DNA of 64,000 bases, taken from Rhodoferax fermentans. Lineage in GTDB: Bacteria; Pseudomonadota; Gammaproteobacteria; Burkholderiales; Burkholderiaceae_C. Below, piece by piece: positions 35,590 through 44,686 of this stretch. The first letter of the stretch is position 1; each line of letters opens with the position of its first letter. The notes under the pieces were generated by a model, which saw only the letters and a list, made by a program, of their open reading frames with translations, did no database searches and was not told the origin of the DNA. The position numbers and the translations under genes were made by a program. The stretch spans positions 1,922,001 to 1,986,000 of the forward strand of contig NZ_MTJN01000002.1 of the NCBI RefSeq assembly GCF_002017865.1. The letters are read 5' to 3'.

Positions 35590-36084
35590 ATGCAAACATC
35601 GCCTTTTGTGTTGCCCAAACCGGTCGGCCAAGCCTTGGGACGCCTGCCCGCCTTGCCGGGTTCGATGTTGTTTGTCACCGGCCTGAATCTGGCATTGGCC
35701 AAACAATTGGCTCCCGATGTGACCGAGATGCTGGTTGGCAAAAAGTTGCGCCTGTGTGTCACCGACGCGCAGTGGGCGTTTGACTTTGTCTGGAAGAACG
35801 GTCGTTTTGCCGCCACCAAAAACACCGGCCCGGCCGACCTGACCATCAGCGCCAGCGCCTATGACTTTGTGCTGCTGGCCCGCCGCCAGGAAGACCCCGA
35901 CACCCTGTTTTTCAGCCGCCGACTGGCGATGGAGGGTGACACCGAGTTGGGCCTGCTGGTCAAGAACACCATCGACGCGATTGAGTTGCCGGTGTTCAAC
36001 GCAGCCAAACTCCACCCGCGCCATGTGATGGCGCAAGCGCGTGAACACTTGATGGCCCGTCTGGCGGCACTGCGGCCGCGTTGA
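35590..36084 (+). CDS. ubiT: UbiT, SCP2-domain accessory factor
   Basis: A 164-residue protein with an SCP2 sterol-carrier-like fold (FAATKNTGPADLTISASAYDFVLLARRQEDPDTLFFSRRLAMEGDTELGLLVKN). UbiT is the O2-independent counterpart of UbiJ and is thought to hold the hydrophobic quinone intermediates. Its place after ubiU and ubiV makes the assignment secure. The next gene, ubiX, starts 5 bp after its stop, so the two are translated from one mRNA. Confidence 0.92.
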   Translation: MQTSPFVLPKPVGQALGRLPALPGSMLFVTGLNLALAKQLAPDVTEMLVGKKLRLCVTDAQWAFDFVWKNGRFAATKNTGPADLTISASAYDFVLLARRQEDPDTLFFSRRLAMEGDTELGLLVKNTIDAIELPVFNAAKLHPRHVMAQAREHLMARLAALRPR

Positions 36085-36088
36085 GCCG

Positions 36089-36676
36089 ATGACCGAAGCC
36101 GTGAGCCCGGCGCCCAAGCGCATTGTGGTGGCCATTTCCGGCGCCAGCGGTGCCGTCTATGGTGTGCGCCTGCTGCAGCTGCTGCGCGAGCTGGGTGGTG
36201 TAAAAACCCATCTGGTGGTGTCCGACGCAGGCTGGCTCAATCTGCAGCAAGAGCTGGACTTGCCCCGCGAGCAGGTGGAAGCCTTGGCCGATGTGGTTTA
36301 CCCGGTGCGCAATATCGGTGCGGCATTGGCCAGCGGCTCGTTCCAGTGTGAGGGTATGGTCATCGCGCCGTGTTCGATGCGCACCTTGGCGGCGGTGGCG
36401 CATGGCCTGTCCGACAACCTGATCACCCGCGCCGCCGATGTGATGCTCAAGGAGCGCCGCCGCCTGGTCCTGATGGTGCGCGAGACCCCCTTGAATCTGG
36501 CCCACTTGCGCAACATGACCAGTGTGACCGAGATGGGTGGCATCGTCTTTCCGCCGGTACCGGCCTTCTACAACAAGCCCCAGAGCATCGCCGAGCTGGT
36601 GGACCACACAGTCAGCCGGGTGATTGATCTGCTGGGCCTGCCGCAACCCAATAGCCCACGCTGGAGCGGGCTGTAA
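36089..36676 (+). CDS. ubiX: UbiX, flavin prenyltransferase
   Basis: A 195-residue enzyme that prenylates FMN to make the cofactor of UbiD. Motifs are [15 protein letters not shown] (FMN binding), [25 protein letters not shown] and [16 protein letters not shown], all intact. It overlaps no neighbour and starts 5 bp after ubiT; ubiD follows after 52 bp. The cytosolic UbiX-UbiD pair performs the decarboxylation step of ubiquinone synthesis. Confidence 0.96.
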   Translation: MTEAVSPAPKRIVVAISGASGAVYGVRLLQLLRELGGVKTHLVVSDAGWLNLQQELDLPREQVEALADVVYPVRNIGAALASGSFQCEGMVIAPCSMRTLAAVAHGLSDNLITRAADVMLKERRRLVLMVRETPLNLAHLRNMTSVTEMGGIVFPPVPAFYNKPQSIAELVDHTVSRVIDLLGLPQPNSPRWSGL

Positions 36677-36728
36677 ACCCCGGGCAGCATCTGTCTGCCC
36701 TCTGACGTTTTTAACCTTCCCAGACACC

Positions 36729-38213
36729 ATGGCTTACCACGACCTCCGAGACTTCATCACCCAGCTCGAACAGATGGGCGAGCTCAAACGTGTGGCGGTG
36801 CCCGTGTCTCCCCACCTGGAAATGACGGCAGTGTGTGACCGTACCCTGCAGGCTGGGGGGCCAGCCTTGTTGTTCGAGAACCCCACCGGCCACACCATCC
36901 CGGTGCTGGGCAACCTGTTTGGCACCACGCGCCGCGTCGCTTTAGGCATGGGCGTCAAAGACATGGCTGAACTGCGCCAGTTTGGCCATGTGCTGGCCAC
37001 CCTCAAGGAACCCGAAGCACCCAAAGGCTTCAAGGAGCTGATGGGCATGGGCAACCTGGTCAAGACCCTGTGGAGCATGGCGCCCAAGGAGCAACGCAGC
37101 GCACCGTGTCAGGACGTGGTGTGGGAAGGTAAAGATGTGGACCTGGCCAAGCTGCCAGTGCAGCACTGCTGGCCCGGTGACGTCGCCCCCCTGATCACCT
37201 GGGGCCTGGTCATCACCCGTGGCCCGCACAAAACCCGGCAAAACCTGGGTGTCTACCGCCAGCAGGTGATTGCCCCCAACAAAGTCATCATGCGCTGGCT
37301 GGCCCATCGCGGTGGCGCGCTCGATTTTCGTGACCACGCCCAACAAAACCCGGGGCAGCCTTACCCGGTGTGTGTGGCGCTGGGCACCGACCCGGCCACC
37401 ATCCTCGGCGCGGTCACACCGGTGCCAGATTCCTTGAGTGAATACCAGTTTGCCGGGCTGTTACGCGGCAGCCGCACCGAACTGGTCAAGGCGCTGGGTA
37501 GCGACCTGCGCGTGCCAGCCTCGGCCGAGATCGTGTTGGAGGGCCACATCTACCCCGACGCCAGCCACAAAAGTGGTTTCGAGCACGCGCTGGAAGGCCC
37601 GTTTGGTGACCACACCGGGTATTACAACGAGCAGGACTACTTTCCGGTGTTCACCATTGACCGCATCACCCTGCGCCGCGACCCGATCTACCACTCCACC
37701 TACACCGGCAAACCACCGGACGAGCCCGCCATGCTGGCGCTGGCCTTGAACGAGGTGTTTGTGCCACTGCTGCAGCGCCAGTACCCCGAGATCACCGACT
37801 TCTACCTGCCACCCGAAGGCTGCAGCTACCGCATGGCGGTGGTGCAGATCAAGAAGGCTTACCCTGGTCACGCGCGCCGGGTGATGTTTGGCATCTGGAG
37901 CTTTTTGCGCCAGTTCATGTACACCAAGTTCATCGTGGTGGTGGACGAAGACGTGAACCCGCGCGCCTGGACCGACGTGATCTGGGCCATCACCACCCGC
38001 GTCGACCCCACCCGCGACACCATGCTGGTGGACAACACACCCATCGACTACCTGGACTTTGCCTCACCCGTGAGCGGCCTGGGCAGCAAGATGGGCATCG
38101 ACGCCACCAACAAATGGCCCGGCGAAACCCAGCGCGAATGGGGCCAGCCCCTGACCATGAGCCCGGAGGTCACAGCCAAGGTCGACCAGATCTGGCAGAC
38201 GCTGGGGTTGTGA
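36729..38213 (+). CDS. ubiD: UbiD, 4-hydroxy-3-polyprenylbenzoate decarboxylase
   Basis: A 494-residue prenyl-FMN-dependent decarboxylase. The start [22 protein letters not shown] is the family norm. The [39 protein letters not shown] and [11 protein letters not shown] blocks hold the catalytic Glu-Arg-Glu set. It completes a ubiU-V-T-X-D cluster. Its final 63 bp are repeated downstream of the restriction-modification gene with only synonymous changes, so the 3' end of this gene has been a recombination site. Confidence 0.96.
   Translation: MAYHDLRDFITQLEQMGELKRVAVPVSPHLEMTAVCDRTLQAGGPALLFENPTGHTIPVLGNLFGTTRRVALGMGVKDMAELRQFGHVLATLKEPEAPKGFKELMGMGNLVKTLWSMAPKEQRSAPCQDVVWEGKDVDLAKLPVQHCWPGDVAPLITWGLVITRGPHKTRQNLGVYRQQVIAPNKVIMRWLAHRGGALDFRDHAQQNPGQPYPVCVALGTDPATILGAVTPVPDSLSEYQFAGLLRGSRTELVKALGSDLRVPASAEIVLEGHIYPDASHKSGFEHALEGPFGDHTGYYNEQDYFPVFTIDRITLRRDPIYHSTYTGKPPDEPAMLALALNEVFVPLLQRQYPEITDFYLPPEGCSYRMAVVQIKKAYPGHARRVMFGIWSFLRQFMYTKFIVVVDEDVNPRAWTDVIWAITTRVDPTRDTMLVDNTPIDYLDFASPVSGLGSKMGIDATNKWPGETQREWGQPLTMSPEVTAKVDQIWQTLGL
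38151..38213 (+). repeat. 63-bp ubiD 3'-end repeat, first copy
   Basis: The last 21 codons of ubiD including the stop. The second copy is at 42136-42198. The two differ at six bases, all third-codon or stop-codon changes (ACA/ACG, GTC/GTG, GAC/GAT, GGG/GGC, TTG/TTA, TGA/TAA), so both encode the same peptide. Confidence 0.9.
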
Positions 38214-38217
38214 GTCA

Positions 38218-38262
38218 AATCGGTCTTTAACCCTTTCAAATAAAGGAAAGAACGCTACTGAT
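38218..38262. repeat. degenerate palindromic repeat family A after ubiD
   Basis: AACCCTTTCAAATAAAGGA with weak outer arms, placed five bases after the ubiD stop. A better copy (42205-42250) follows the second ubiD tail in the same position, so the duplicated unit includes this 3' stem-loop. Confidence 0.5.
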
Positions 38263-38286
38263 TCAGGATTAAATAGTCTACCCATT

Positions 38287-38331
38287 GGCAAGACCGCAGA
38301 GGTGCATATCCTGATGAAACCCGGTCTTGCC
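38287..38331. promoter_or_regulatory. inverted repeat upstream of the restriction-modification gene
   Basis: GGCAAGACCG (38287-38296) and CGGTCTTGCC (38322-38331) are exact inverted arms 25 bp apart, about 90 bp before the proposed ATG. It may be an operator for control of the enzyme or a stem-loop in its leader. No separate controller gene is present. Confidence 0.45.
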
Positions 38332-38422
38332 ATTTGCCAATGCACAGTTAAATGGCAGAGGGGAAGTTCAGCCAACAGTTACCATCACGACCCAATTCAA
38401 ACTGAAAAGAGCAGAGCGATAC

Positions 38423-41400
38423 ATGAACGAATGGGGTTTCACCGGTGAAGTCAAGAGCTGGATCGATCAGATCGCCAAGCTCAACTCCAATCTTCCGTTT
38501 GCTGGTGCAAGGGTCGAAGATGTCGGCAAAGGCTCAAAAAAACGTCGAGACCTGACCCTGATTGACCGTGATGGTGAAGCCATCATGACCGGAGAGGTCA
38601 AGCTTCCCGACGCCCCCGACGGTGGCAGTCCTTACCGGGCTGAAGTGGTCAAAGACGCACAACAAAAAGCGCTTCGCGCGGGCGTCAAGTTCTTTTTTAC
38701 TTGGAACGTCAATGAATGCGTTCTCTGGGAAACAGCAACCGCTGGTGCCGGACTGAAAGATCGCGCGTACGAACGCTGGTCCGTCATTGCACTGACCAAC
38801 CGCGCGCAGCTCGAAGCCACCCCCAACCAGGCAAAGATTTATGAATGGTTGGTCACATTCCTCCATGAAGCTGCGCGCATACTGAAGTCAGGAAAGGTCG
38901 GCGGCGGACGAACGCCCGACGTCAAGTTCGTTGAGGCACTGGAAGCCGCGCTCACCGTTCCCATTCGACACACCCACGATGCCTTGGCCAAGCGCTACGT
39001 CAGCAACCACAGCTTCAAACGCGACCTGGATCAGTGGATGGTGTCGCTCGGCTGGACGGTGGTAAGTGACACGGAGGGTCTGCATGACTTGCTGGAGCGC
39101 GCCGCCAAGTTTGGCTGTTACCTCTTCGTCAACAAGCTGGTTTTCCATGAAGCGTTGCTGAAGAAATACGGCAAAACCATGGCGCCGCTGAACGCGCCGC
39201 CTGAAATCACCACAGGTGACGACCTGCAAATGCGTTTGCAGTACTTCTTTGCCGAAGCCAAAGAAGTCACCGGTGACTATGAAACCATCTTTGGTGATGA
39301 CCCCAAGGACATGGGACGCCGTATCCCGTTTTACGCTGATGCCGCTGTGCAAGGCTGGCGCGGCCTAATCGACCAGATTCACGAATTCGATTTTTCCAAG
39401 CTCGATTACGAAGTTGTTGGCAGCATCTTTGAACGCCTGATCGGTCCTGAAGAACGTCACAAGTACGGGCAGTTCTACACCCGAGTCGAGGTAGTAGACC
39501 TGATCAACAGCTTCTGTATCCGCACTGGCGACGCCAAAGTGCTTGATCCAGCCTGCGGTGGCGGTACTTTTCTGGTGCGGGCCTATGCCCGCAAGAAGGT
39601 GTTGGCGGAGAACCGCAATCACCGGGATTTACTGACCGACGTCTACGGCACGGACATCTCCCAGTTCGCCGCGCACTTGACGACCATGAATCTGGCTACC
39701 CGCGACTTGGTGGAGGACGAAAACTACCCGCGTGTGGGTCGCTCAGACTTCTTCAACGTGCTGCCAGACTCACCCTTCGTCAAGCTACCGCAAAAGCTCA
39801 AGTCTGAAGGACTGGGTACCAAATATCAGAACATCTCAATCCCGCCTCTGGATGCCGTGATTGCCAACCCGCCCTATGTGCGGCAAGAAGATATTCCACG
39901 GGCAAAAATCAAACCAAAAGATGGTGGCCCTGAGGCTGGCACCAAAGAGTTCTACAGTCGACGCGTTGTGCAAATGGCCAATGCCAAGTTCTCGGGCCGC
40001 TCAGACCTGCATTGCTACTTCTGGCCGCACGCAACCACCTTTCTGAAACCAGACGGCATGCTCGGGTTCATCACATCCAGCCAATGGCTGGATGTGGAGT
40101 ATGGCTTTCATCTGCAACGCTGGTTGTTGCAAAATTTTGAAGTTCTGGCGGTTCTGGAAAGCCCGGTGGAACCTTGGTTTGTGGGCGCCAGGGTTGGTAC
40201 AGCAGTGACAATTGCTAGGCGCTGTGAAGACACAGCACGACGCGCAGCCAACACCGTGCGATTCGTGCAACTGAGAAAACCCCTCAATGAGCTGATCCAG
40301 AACGACGGGACCACGCTAGGCGCTGTGCTGGCTGCCGACGGATTGCGGGACGAGATCATGCACATCGCCGAGGACGTAAGCCACGCCCGCTACCGCGCCA
40401 GACTTGTGAACCAAGCAGACCTTTGGCGCGAAGGTGTAGAACTGGGTCGCATCATGCGGGGCGAAGACGCTGAAGATGCTGAAGGCACCAATCAGGAAGG
40501 TTCAGAGATCACTGACGAAAATCGGTCTAAGGACGACTACTTTGGCGGCAAATGGGGCATCTATTTGCGTGCGCCCGATCTGTGGTTTGAGCTGCAATCA
40601 AAATTCGGAGACAAGTTTGTTCCTTTAGGTCAGTTGGCACATATTCGGCGAGGAGTCACAAGTGGAAAAGACGGATACTTTTTCCCTATCGATGTCACGG
40701 CCAAATGCTTGAGCGAACTCACCAACCCAGAGACGTTTGAGCATGAGTTCGGCGTTCCACGCAAACCGGTGGAAACCGGTGAGATTAGGCTGGTCATGGC
40801 CGGTGAAAAGCGCGGTCAGTTGCACGCCATCGAAAGTGAATATCTAGAGCCCGAAGTTCACAGTTTGATGGACGTGGACTCATTTGTGGTCGATTCCTCG
40901 CAGTGTTCAAAGTTGATCTTCCTTGCACCATCAGCCGCTCCACTCAAACCGTACGCGAAAGCCTATGTCAAGTGGGGGGAGACGATGAAATATCACAACA
41001 ACCCTACTTGTGAATCACGAGAAACCAGCGACTCCCATTGGTACGACCTCAGCCGCCTGCCTCGCCCGAACGTGATCCTGCCAAAAATCCAACAGTACCG
41101 GCTCATCGCATTCCTCAACCCAGAGAACTTGTACCAAAACTCATCCCTGCTAGGGCTTTATGGCTTATCAAGTGACGAAGCAGACTACTTTGCTGGGCTG
41201 TTAAACAGCACTTTTGGCGTACTACCTCGCTTGCTGTACTCACGTAGTTTAGGCAATGAGGGTAACTCCCAACTTGATGTGTACAGCGCGAAGATGCTGC
41301 CGGTTGTGGCATCGCAATCGACGCAAGGAAAGAAAAGGGTCGGTGTCGCTTTCAAAGCTATGGCGGCGCGTAAAGCAATGTCGTTCGTCCCCGAACGCCG

Positions 41401-42130
41401 TATGCGGCAGGCTGCATTTGAACGACAGGGTAAACATGCTGAACTCGAGTATCTGAGTGGTCTTTGCGAACTTGACATGCCAGATCGGCGCGCACTTGAC
41501 CACGCTGTTCTTGAGTTGCTCGGCGTCAAAGCCAAGAAGGAACGGGAGGAGTGGATCAACCGTCTGTATGACGACTTGCGCCAGCATTTTGAGAAGGCCC
41601 GCTCCAAGGAAGAACAGGCCATCGTCAACAAAAACGCAACCAAGCGCAAAGGTGCCGTTAGTCCACAAGATTTGGCAACACAGTTGGCCGCTGAACTAAA
41701 TACCCAAGAGCCCGGTCTGTTCCGCACGTACAAAGATTTCTTCAACGAGTCCAGTGTCGGTGACAGCTGGATCGCACGAGAAATTCCCGCAGATGGCACA
41801 CCTGAAATGCACTCCGACCTGCATGACGTGGGTGTGCGCTTCATGCGTGGCAAAAAGCAGATCGAATTTGTCGGCTTGCCATCTGAGGCCCATGCAGCTC
41901 TGGCTGTGGTGGCAATTCAGGAGATGCGCCGGGAGACTGTTCGGCTGCCTCGTGCTGAAATGCCCTGCGCCACTTTGCTCCGTGACTACCAGGCCTTCTT
42001 GAACAAACGAAACCAGCGCTTGCGTGACACCATTGCCGAGCGGGTCGCAGACGAGGATGTCCAAGCCGTCGTTTTCGGTTTGCTCGTCGATCAGGTACGA
42101 CGAGGTGCGAAAGCACCAACGGTTAGATGA
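38423..42130 (+). CDS. single-chain type IIG-like restriction-modification enzyme
   Basis: A protein of about 1235 residues. The N-terminal part has a PD-(D/E)xK-like nuclease signature (Asp43 in RRDLTLID, Glu58-Val-Lys60). The middle is an N6-adenine methylase: HKYGQFYTR, motif I DPACGGG (375-381) and motif IV NPPY (482-485). The C-terminal 600 residues include TaqI/Eco57I-like specificity regions. One chain therefore cuts, methylates and recognises DNA. No separate specificity, helicase, BREX or DISARM gene is adjacent. The start is uncertain: an in-frame TTG at 38327 would add 32 residues. It appears inserted at the ubiD 3' end. Confidence 0.85.
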   Translation: MNEWGFTGEVKSWIDQIAKLNSNLPFAGARVEDVGKGSKKRRDLTLIDRDGEAIMTGEVKLPDAPDGGSPYRAEVVKDAQQKALRAGVKFFFTWNVNECVLWETATAGAGLKDRAYERWSVIALTNRAQLEATPNQAKIYEWLVTFLHEAARILKSGKVGGGRTPDVKFVEALEAALTVPIRHTHDALAKRYVSNHSFKRDLDQWMVSLGWTVVSDTEGLHDLLERAAKFGCYLFVNKLVFHEALLKKYGKTMAPLNAPPEITTGDDLQMRLQYFFAEAKEVTGDYETIFGDDPKDMGRRIPFYADAAVQGWRGLIDQIHEFDFSKLDYEVVGSIFERLIGPEERHKYGQFYTRVEVVDLINSFCIRTGDAKVLDPACGGGTFLVRAYARKKVLAENRNHRDLLTDVYGTDISQFAAHLTTMNLATRDLVEDENYPRVGRSDFFNVLPDSPFVKLPQKLKSEGLGTKYQNISIPPLDAVIANPPYVRQEDIPRAKIKPKDGGPEAGTKEFYSRRVVQMANAKFSGRSDLHCYFWPHATTFLKPDGMLGFITSSQWLDVEYGFHLQRWLLQNFEVLAVLESPVEPWFVGARVGTAVTIARRCEDTARRAANTVRFVQLRKPLNELIQNDGTTLGAVLAADGLRDEIMHIAEDVSHARYRARLVNQADLWREGVELGRIMRGEDAEDAEGTNQEGSEITDENRSKDDYFGGKWGIYLRAPDLWFELQSKFGDKFVPLGQLAHIRRGVTSGKDGYFFPIDVTAKCLSELTNPETFEHEFGVPRKPVETGEIRLVMAGEKRGQLHAIESEYLEPEVHSLMDVDSFVVDSSQCSKLIFLAPSAAPLKPYAKAYVKWGETMKYHNNPTCESRETSDSHWYDLSRLPRPNVILPKIQQYRLIAFLNPENLYQNSSLLGLYGLSSDEADYFAGLLNSTFGVLPRLLYSRSLGNEGNSQLDVYSAKMLPVVASQSTQGKKRVGVAFKAMAARKAMSFVPERRMRQAAFERQGKHAELEYLSGLCELDMPDRRALDHAVLELLGVKAKKEREEWINRLYDDLRQHFEKARSKEEQAIVNKNATKRKGAVSPQDLATQLAAELNTQEPGLFRTYKDFFNESSVGDSWIAREIPADGTPEMHSDLHDVGVRFMRGKKQIEFVGLPSEAHAALAVVAIQEMRRETVRLPRAEMPCATLLRDYQAFLNKRNQRLRDTIAERVADEDVQAVVFGLLVDQVRRGAKAPTVR

Positions 42131-42135
42131 TATTG

Positions 42136-42198
42136 CTGACCATGAGCCCGGAGGTCACGGCCAAGGTGGATCAGATCTGGCAGACGCTGGGCTTATAA
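42136..42198 (+). repeat. 63-bp ubiD 3'-end repeat, second copy
   Basis: A silent variant of the ubiD tail (see 38151-38213), beginning CTGACCATGAGCCCGGAGG and ending in TAA, with no upstream ubiD body. It marks the right edge of the 3.9-kb block that carries the restriction-modification gene. Confidence 0.9.
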
Positions 42199-42204
42199 GG
42201 AAAA

Positions 42205-42250
42205 TTGACCTCCAGCCCTTTTGAAATAAGGGCCGATAGATATTATTTTT
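42205..42250. repeat. palindromic repeat family A
   Basis: Core AGCCCTTTTGAAATAAGGGCC with flanking CCTCC and GATAGATATT. It follows the second ubiD tail at the same distance as the degenerate copy follows the first. Confidence 0.7.
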
Positions 42251-42319
42251 ATAGTTCTTTAGGCTCTCGACGGTCATCAGGCAAGCCACCACGAAGAGGG
42301 GGCAAGCGCTTCACAGCAG

Positions 42320-42364
42320 CCAGAGTCACGCGTGGACTCTGGTGTACTGACCCCCATGGGGGTC
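42320..42364. terminator. two adjacent hairpins near the end of an exported-protein gene
   Basis: CCAGAGTC...GACTCTGG (42320-42342, 7-base loop) and GACCCCCATGGGGGTC (42349-42364, a perfect 16-bp palindrome). They lie downstream of the minus-strand gene that ends at 42403 and of the restriction-modification cassette. They could terminate from either side; there is no T-tract. Confidence 0.4.
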
Positions 42365-42402
42365 CCCATATAGGACACCCCGGCCTGCACCACGGTGACA
42401 GA

Positions 42403-42840
42403 TCAGTTGACAGCAGCGCGCGCCGCCTCAGCGCGGTGCTTGGCTGCGTCGGCCTGGCGTTGCAATTCATGGGCCTCTTTTTCTGCGGCCAGTGCCTGAG
42501 CTTCTTTGGCTTGGCGGACTTCATCGGACGACTTGCCACCCGCCAAGGCAGTGCCAGCCATGGTGCCTGCGGCGGCGCCCACCGCCACAGCCCCCACCGT
42601 GCCCAGTACGCCAGGGCTGCGTTTGGCTGGTGCCACGGTCGTTGTCGGAGCCTGGGTCGCAGCCGGTGCCACAGGTGCGGCTGGTGGCGTCGGGGCTTTG
42701 GTGACGCTGTTGCGCGGCACGGGTTTCACACCGCCGAACAGACGTTTGGCCTGCGCCACCGAGGGCATGGCCAACGAAGCGATGGTCAACACCAGCATGG
42801 CGGTCGCTGGGCGCCAAGACATGTCAAAAGCAGTGGGCAT
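42403..42840 (-). CDS. exported Ala/Pro-rich protein, unknown
   Basis: A 145-residue protein with AGGAG 7 bases before the ATG at 42840. It has a signal peptide (cleavage near PSVAQAKR), a Pro/Ala/Thr/Val-rich stretch (about 40-75), a small glycine-rich hydrophobic segment (GVLGTVGAVAVGAAAGTMAGTALAGG) and a charged Ala/Glu/Arg helix at the end. The KRLFGGVKP start of the mature part slightly resembles Tim44-domain proteins, but there is no such domain. Function unknown; it is convergent with the restriction-modification gene. Confidence 0.65.
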   Translation of the reverse strand: MPTAFDMSWRPATAMLVLTIASLAMPSVAQAKRLFGGVKPVPRNSVTKAPTPPAAPVAPAATQAPTTTVAPAKRSPGVLGTVGAVAVGAAAGTMAGTALAGGKSSDEVRQAKEAQALAAEKEAHELQRQADAAKHRAEAARAAVN

Positions 42841-43041
42841 GGCAACTCCTGGTTTGAAAAAAGAAACATTTGGACGCAGCGCCAAGGCCGATTCCACAAT
42901 GGCCAGACCATGTTAGCGACCGAAGAAAAGACGCAATGAATCTAGGAATTGGGCGGCGCCCGGGTGTGTCGCACCGCACCGACAGCCACTGCGCTGCCGC
43001 GTATCGTCAGTCCGATTCATCCACTGAACGAAAGCCTGACC

Positions 43042-43440
43042 ATGACCTTCACGTTTGTTTCCTGGCGTCGCCATGCCTTCGCCGTATTCACAACGCTGGC
43101 CTGCACCTCTGCAGCGCTGGCGGCCCAGCCCAATGCTTTGGCACAGGCGCAAGAGCGTTACCAGCAGGACATGGCCGCGTGCGCCAGTGGCCAGTCCTAC
43201 CAGGACCCGGCCACCTGCCGCCGCGAAGCAGGTGCCGCCCTGGCACAAGCCAGGCGCGGGGACCTGGGCAACAACCCTGGGGCTTACGCCAAAAACGCGC
43301 TGCAACGCTGTGCGGCCCACAAAAACAGTGATGACCGCGTGGCCTGCGAGGCACGTATCCAAGGCCAGGGTGACATCAGCAAAGAATCCCAGGCTGGCGG
43401 CCTGCTGCGCCAGAGCACCACGGTGAGCCCGACACCCTAA
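43042..43440 (+). CDS. small exported protein, unknown
   Basis: A 132-residue protein. The ATG at 43042 gives a signal peptide ending TSAALAAQ. The mature domain has four cysteines in a regular layout (MAACASGQ, ATCRRE, LQRCAAH, VACEAR), with QDPATCRREAGAALAQARRG in the middle; proteins of this pattern are common and uncharacterised in Comamonadaceae. It is convergent with the single-helix membrane protein gene that ends at 43444. Confidence 0.7.
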   Translation: MTFTFVSWRRHAFAVFTTLACTSAALAAQPNALAQAQERYQQDMAACASGQSYQDPATCRREAGAALAQARRGDLGNNPGAYAKNALQRCAAHKNSDDRVACEARIQGQGDISKESQAGGLLRQSTTVSPTP

Positions 43441-43443
43441 ACG

Positions 43444-43773
43444 CTAGGTCCCGCTGACCAGCGGCGCAGCCAGCTCGCGCAAGCAGGCCTGACGCGCCGA
43501 CACGACCGACAGCTGTTTGCACCGCCAGAGCGCCTGGGCCTGTGCGGAGCGTGCCTTTTGCTGCAGCACACTCTGGTTCACCGCCTGGGTGACCACCGTG
43601 TGGTACACCAGCAGCAGACCAGCCGCCACCAGCACCGCCACACCTGGCAGCACCGCCGGGTGGCGAATCAGCGACCTCAGAGTTCGCCCGCCCGGACCGG
43701 GCACCGCAGGCAGTCGGCCCGGATGGCTGGACAGCGGGTTCAAAAATGTAAGTTGGTGTGGCTGATGTTTCAT
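43444..43773 (-). CDS. single-pass membrane protein, unknown
   Basis: A 109-residue protein with a proline-rich N terminus, one membrane helix (about 41-62, VLPGVAVLVAAGLLLVYHTVV) and a helical periplasmic tail with two cysteines. The frame is clean and closes four bases from the end of the convergent exported-protein gene, which supports it as real. No family is recognised. The 265 bp between its start and the bactofilin ATG contain no gene. Confidence 0.5.
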   Translation of the reverse strand: MKHQPHQLTFLNPLSSHPGRLPAVPGPGGRTLRSLIRHPAVLPGVAVLVAAGLLLVYHTVVTQAVNQSVLQQKARSAQAQALWRCKQLSVVSARQACLRELAAPLVSGT

Positions 43774-44038
43774 GGTTTTGATCGGGTGGCTGCCAACAAG
43801 CAGGCTGACAGATGCCAGCTGACTCTAGGGCCAGCCCAACTGGCTGGCTGTGCGTTGCCCCACACAGCCAGGGATATGTTTGAGCCATACCCACACGCTG
43901 ATATTTGCGCGCATCAAAGTCGGGCAAAAGGACGCGTTTGGCAGCGCGGCTTGCTCGCCCATCCTGTTACAACACTTGCAAAACGGGTGGCGACTTCTGT
44001 GGCAGGCGGCTTTAAGCTGGGGTTTTCAAGGAGCTCTT

Positions 44039-44653
44039 ATGGCCATAACACCCCACTTTTTCAACAAACGCGAGTCCGAAGCCACTACCGACCGGCATGT
44101 GGTGCCGCTGCCACAGGTGGCCAGCAAAAGCCCCACGGCCAGCACACAGGTCAGCCCGGACGCTGGCCGCAGCAACAGCAGCAACAGCAGCCACATCAGC
44201 CAGCGCGGCGCCGTCACCCCACCTGCGGGCGACACCGGTGCCGCCCCAGGCAGCATCGGCAGCAAACTCACGGTGGGGCCCAACATCAAGCTCAAAGGCG
44301 TGGAGATCACCGACTGCGACACCTTGTTTGTCGAGGGCCTGGTCGAGGCCACGATGGACTCGCGGCTGATGGAGATTGCCGAGCAGGGTGCGTTCAAGGG
44401 CTCAGCCGAGATCGACCTGGCCGAGATCCATGGCCAGTTTGATGGCGACTTGACGGTGCGGCAAAAGCTGGTGATCTACGCCACCGGTCGTGTCACCGGC
44501 AAGATCCGCTACGGCATGCTGGTGGTGGAAGAAGGCGGCCAACTCTCAGGGGACATCCAGTTTGGCACCGCCTCTGCGGCCAAACACAGCAGCGCAGACA
44601 AACCCCTGCTGGCGGTGGCCAACAAAGGGTCAAATATGCCTCTAGCCCAATAA
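44039..44653 (+). CDS. bactofilin
   Basis: A 204-residue cytoskeletal protein. The ATG at 44039 has AAGGAG upstream. Residues about 1-75 are a disordered Ser/Asn/Ala-rich head, followed by the bactofilin beta-helix (LTVGPNIKLKGVEITDCDTLFVEGLVEATMDS, then HGQFDGDLTVRQKLVIYATGRVTGKIRYGMLVVEEGGQLSGDI). It should polymerise without nucleotide and organise shape or envelope proteins. The last codons (NMPLAQ) lie inside a copy of the family A repeat, which has altered the C-terminal tail. Confidence 0.92.
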   Translation: MAITPHFFNKRESEATTDRHVVPLPQVASKSPTASTQVSPDAGRSNSSNSSHISQRGAVTPPAGDTGAAPGSIGSKLTVGPNIKLKGVEITDCDTLFVEGLVEATMDSRLMEIAEQGAFKGSAEIDLAEIHGQFDGDLTVRQKLVIYATGRVTGKIRYGMLVVEEGGQLSGDIQFGTASAAKHSSADKPLLAVANKGSNMPLAQ

Positions 44654-44676
44654 ATACAAGGGCCAATAGCTATATA
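44634..44676. repeat. palindromic repeat family A at the bactofilin 3' end
   Basis: TCTAGCCCAATAAATACAAGGGCCAATAGCTAT; the left arm supplies the last four codons and stop of the bactofilin. The rest lies in the short gap to the convergent ABC1-kinase gene. Confidence 0.65.
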
Positions 44677-44686
44677 AATAGGATCA

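Noticed and set aside
38423-42130. BREX or DISARM locus suggested by a very large methylase
   Set aside because: No PglZ, BrxC-like ATPase, helicase or Lon-type gene lies nearby. The protein has its own nuclease-like and specificity regions, which fits a single-chain type IIG-like enzyme.
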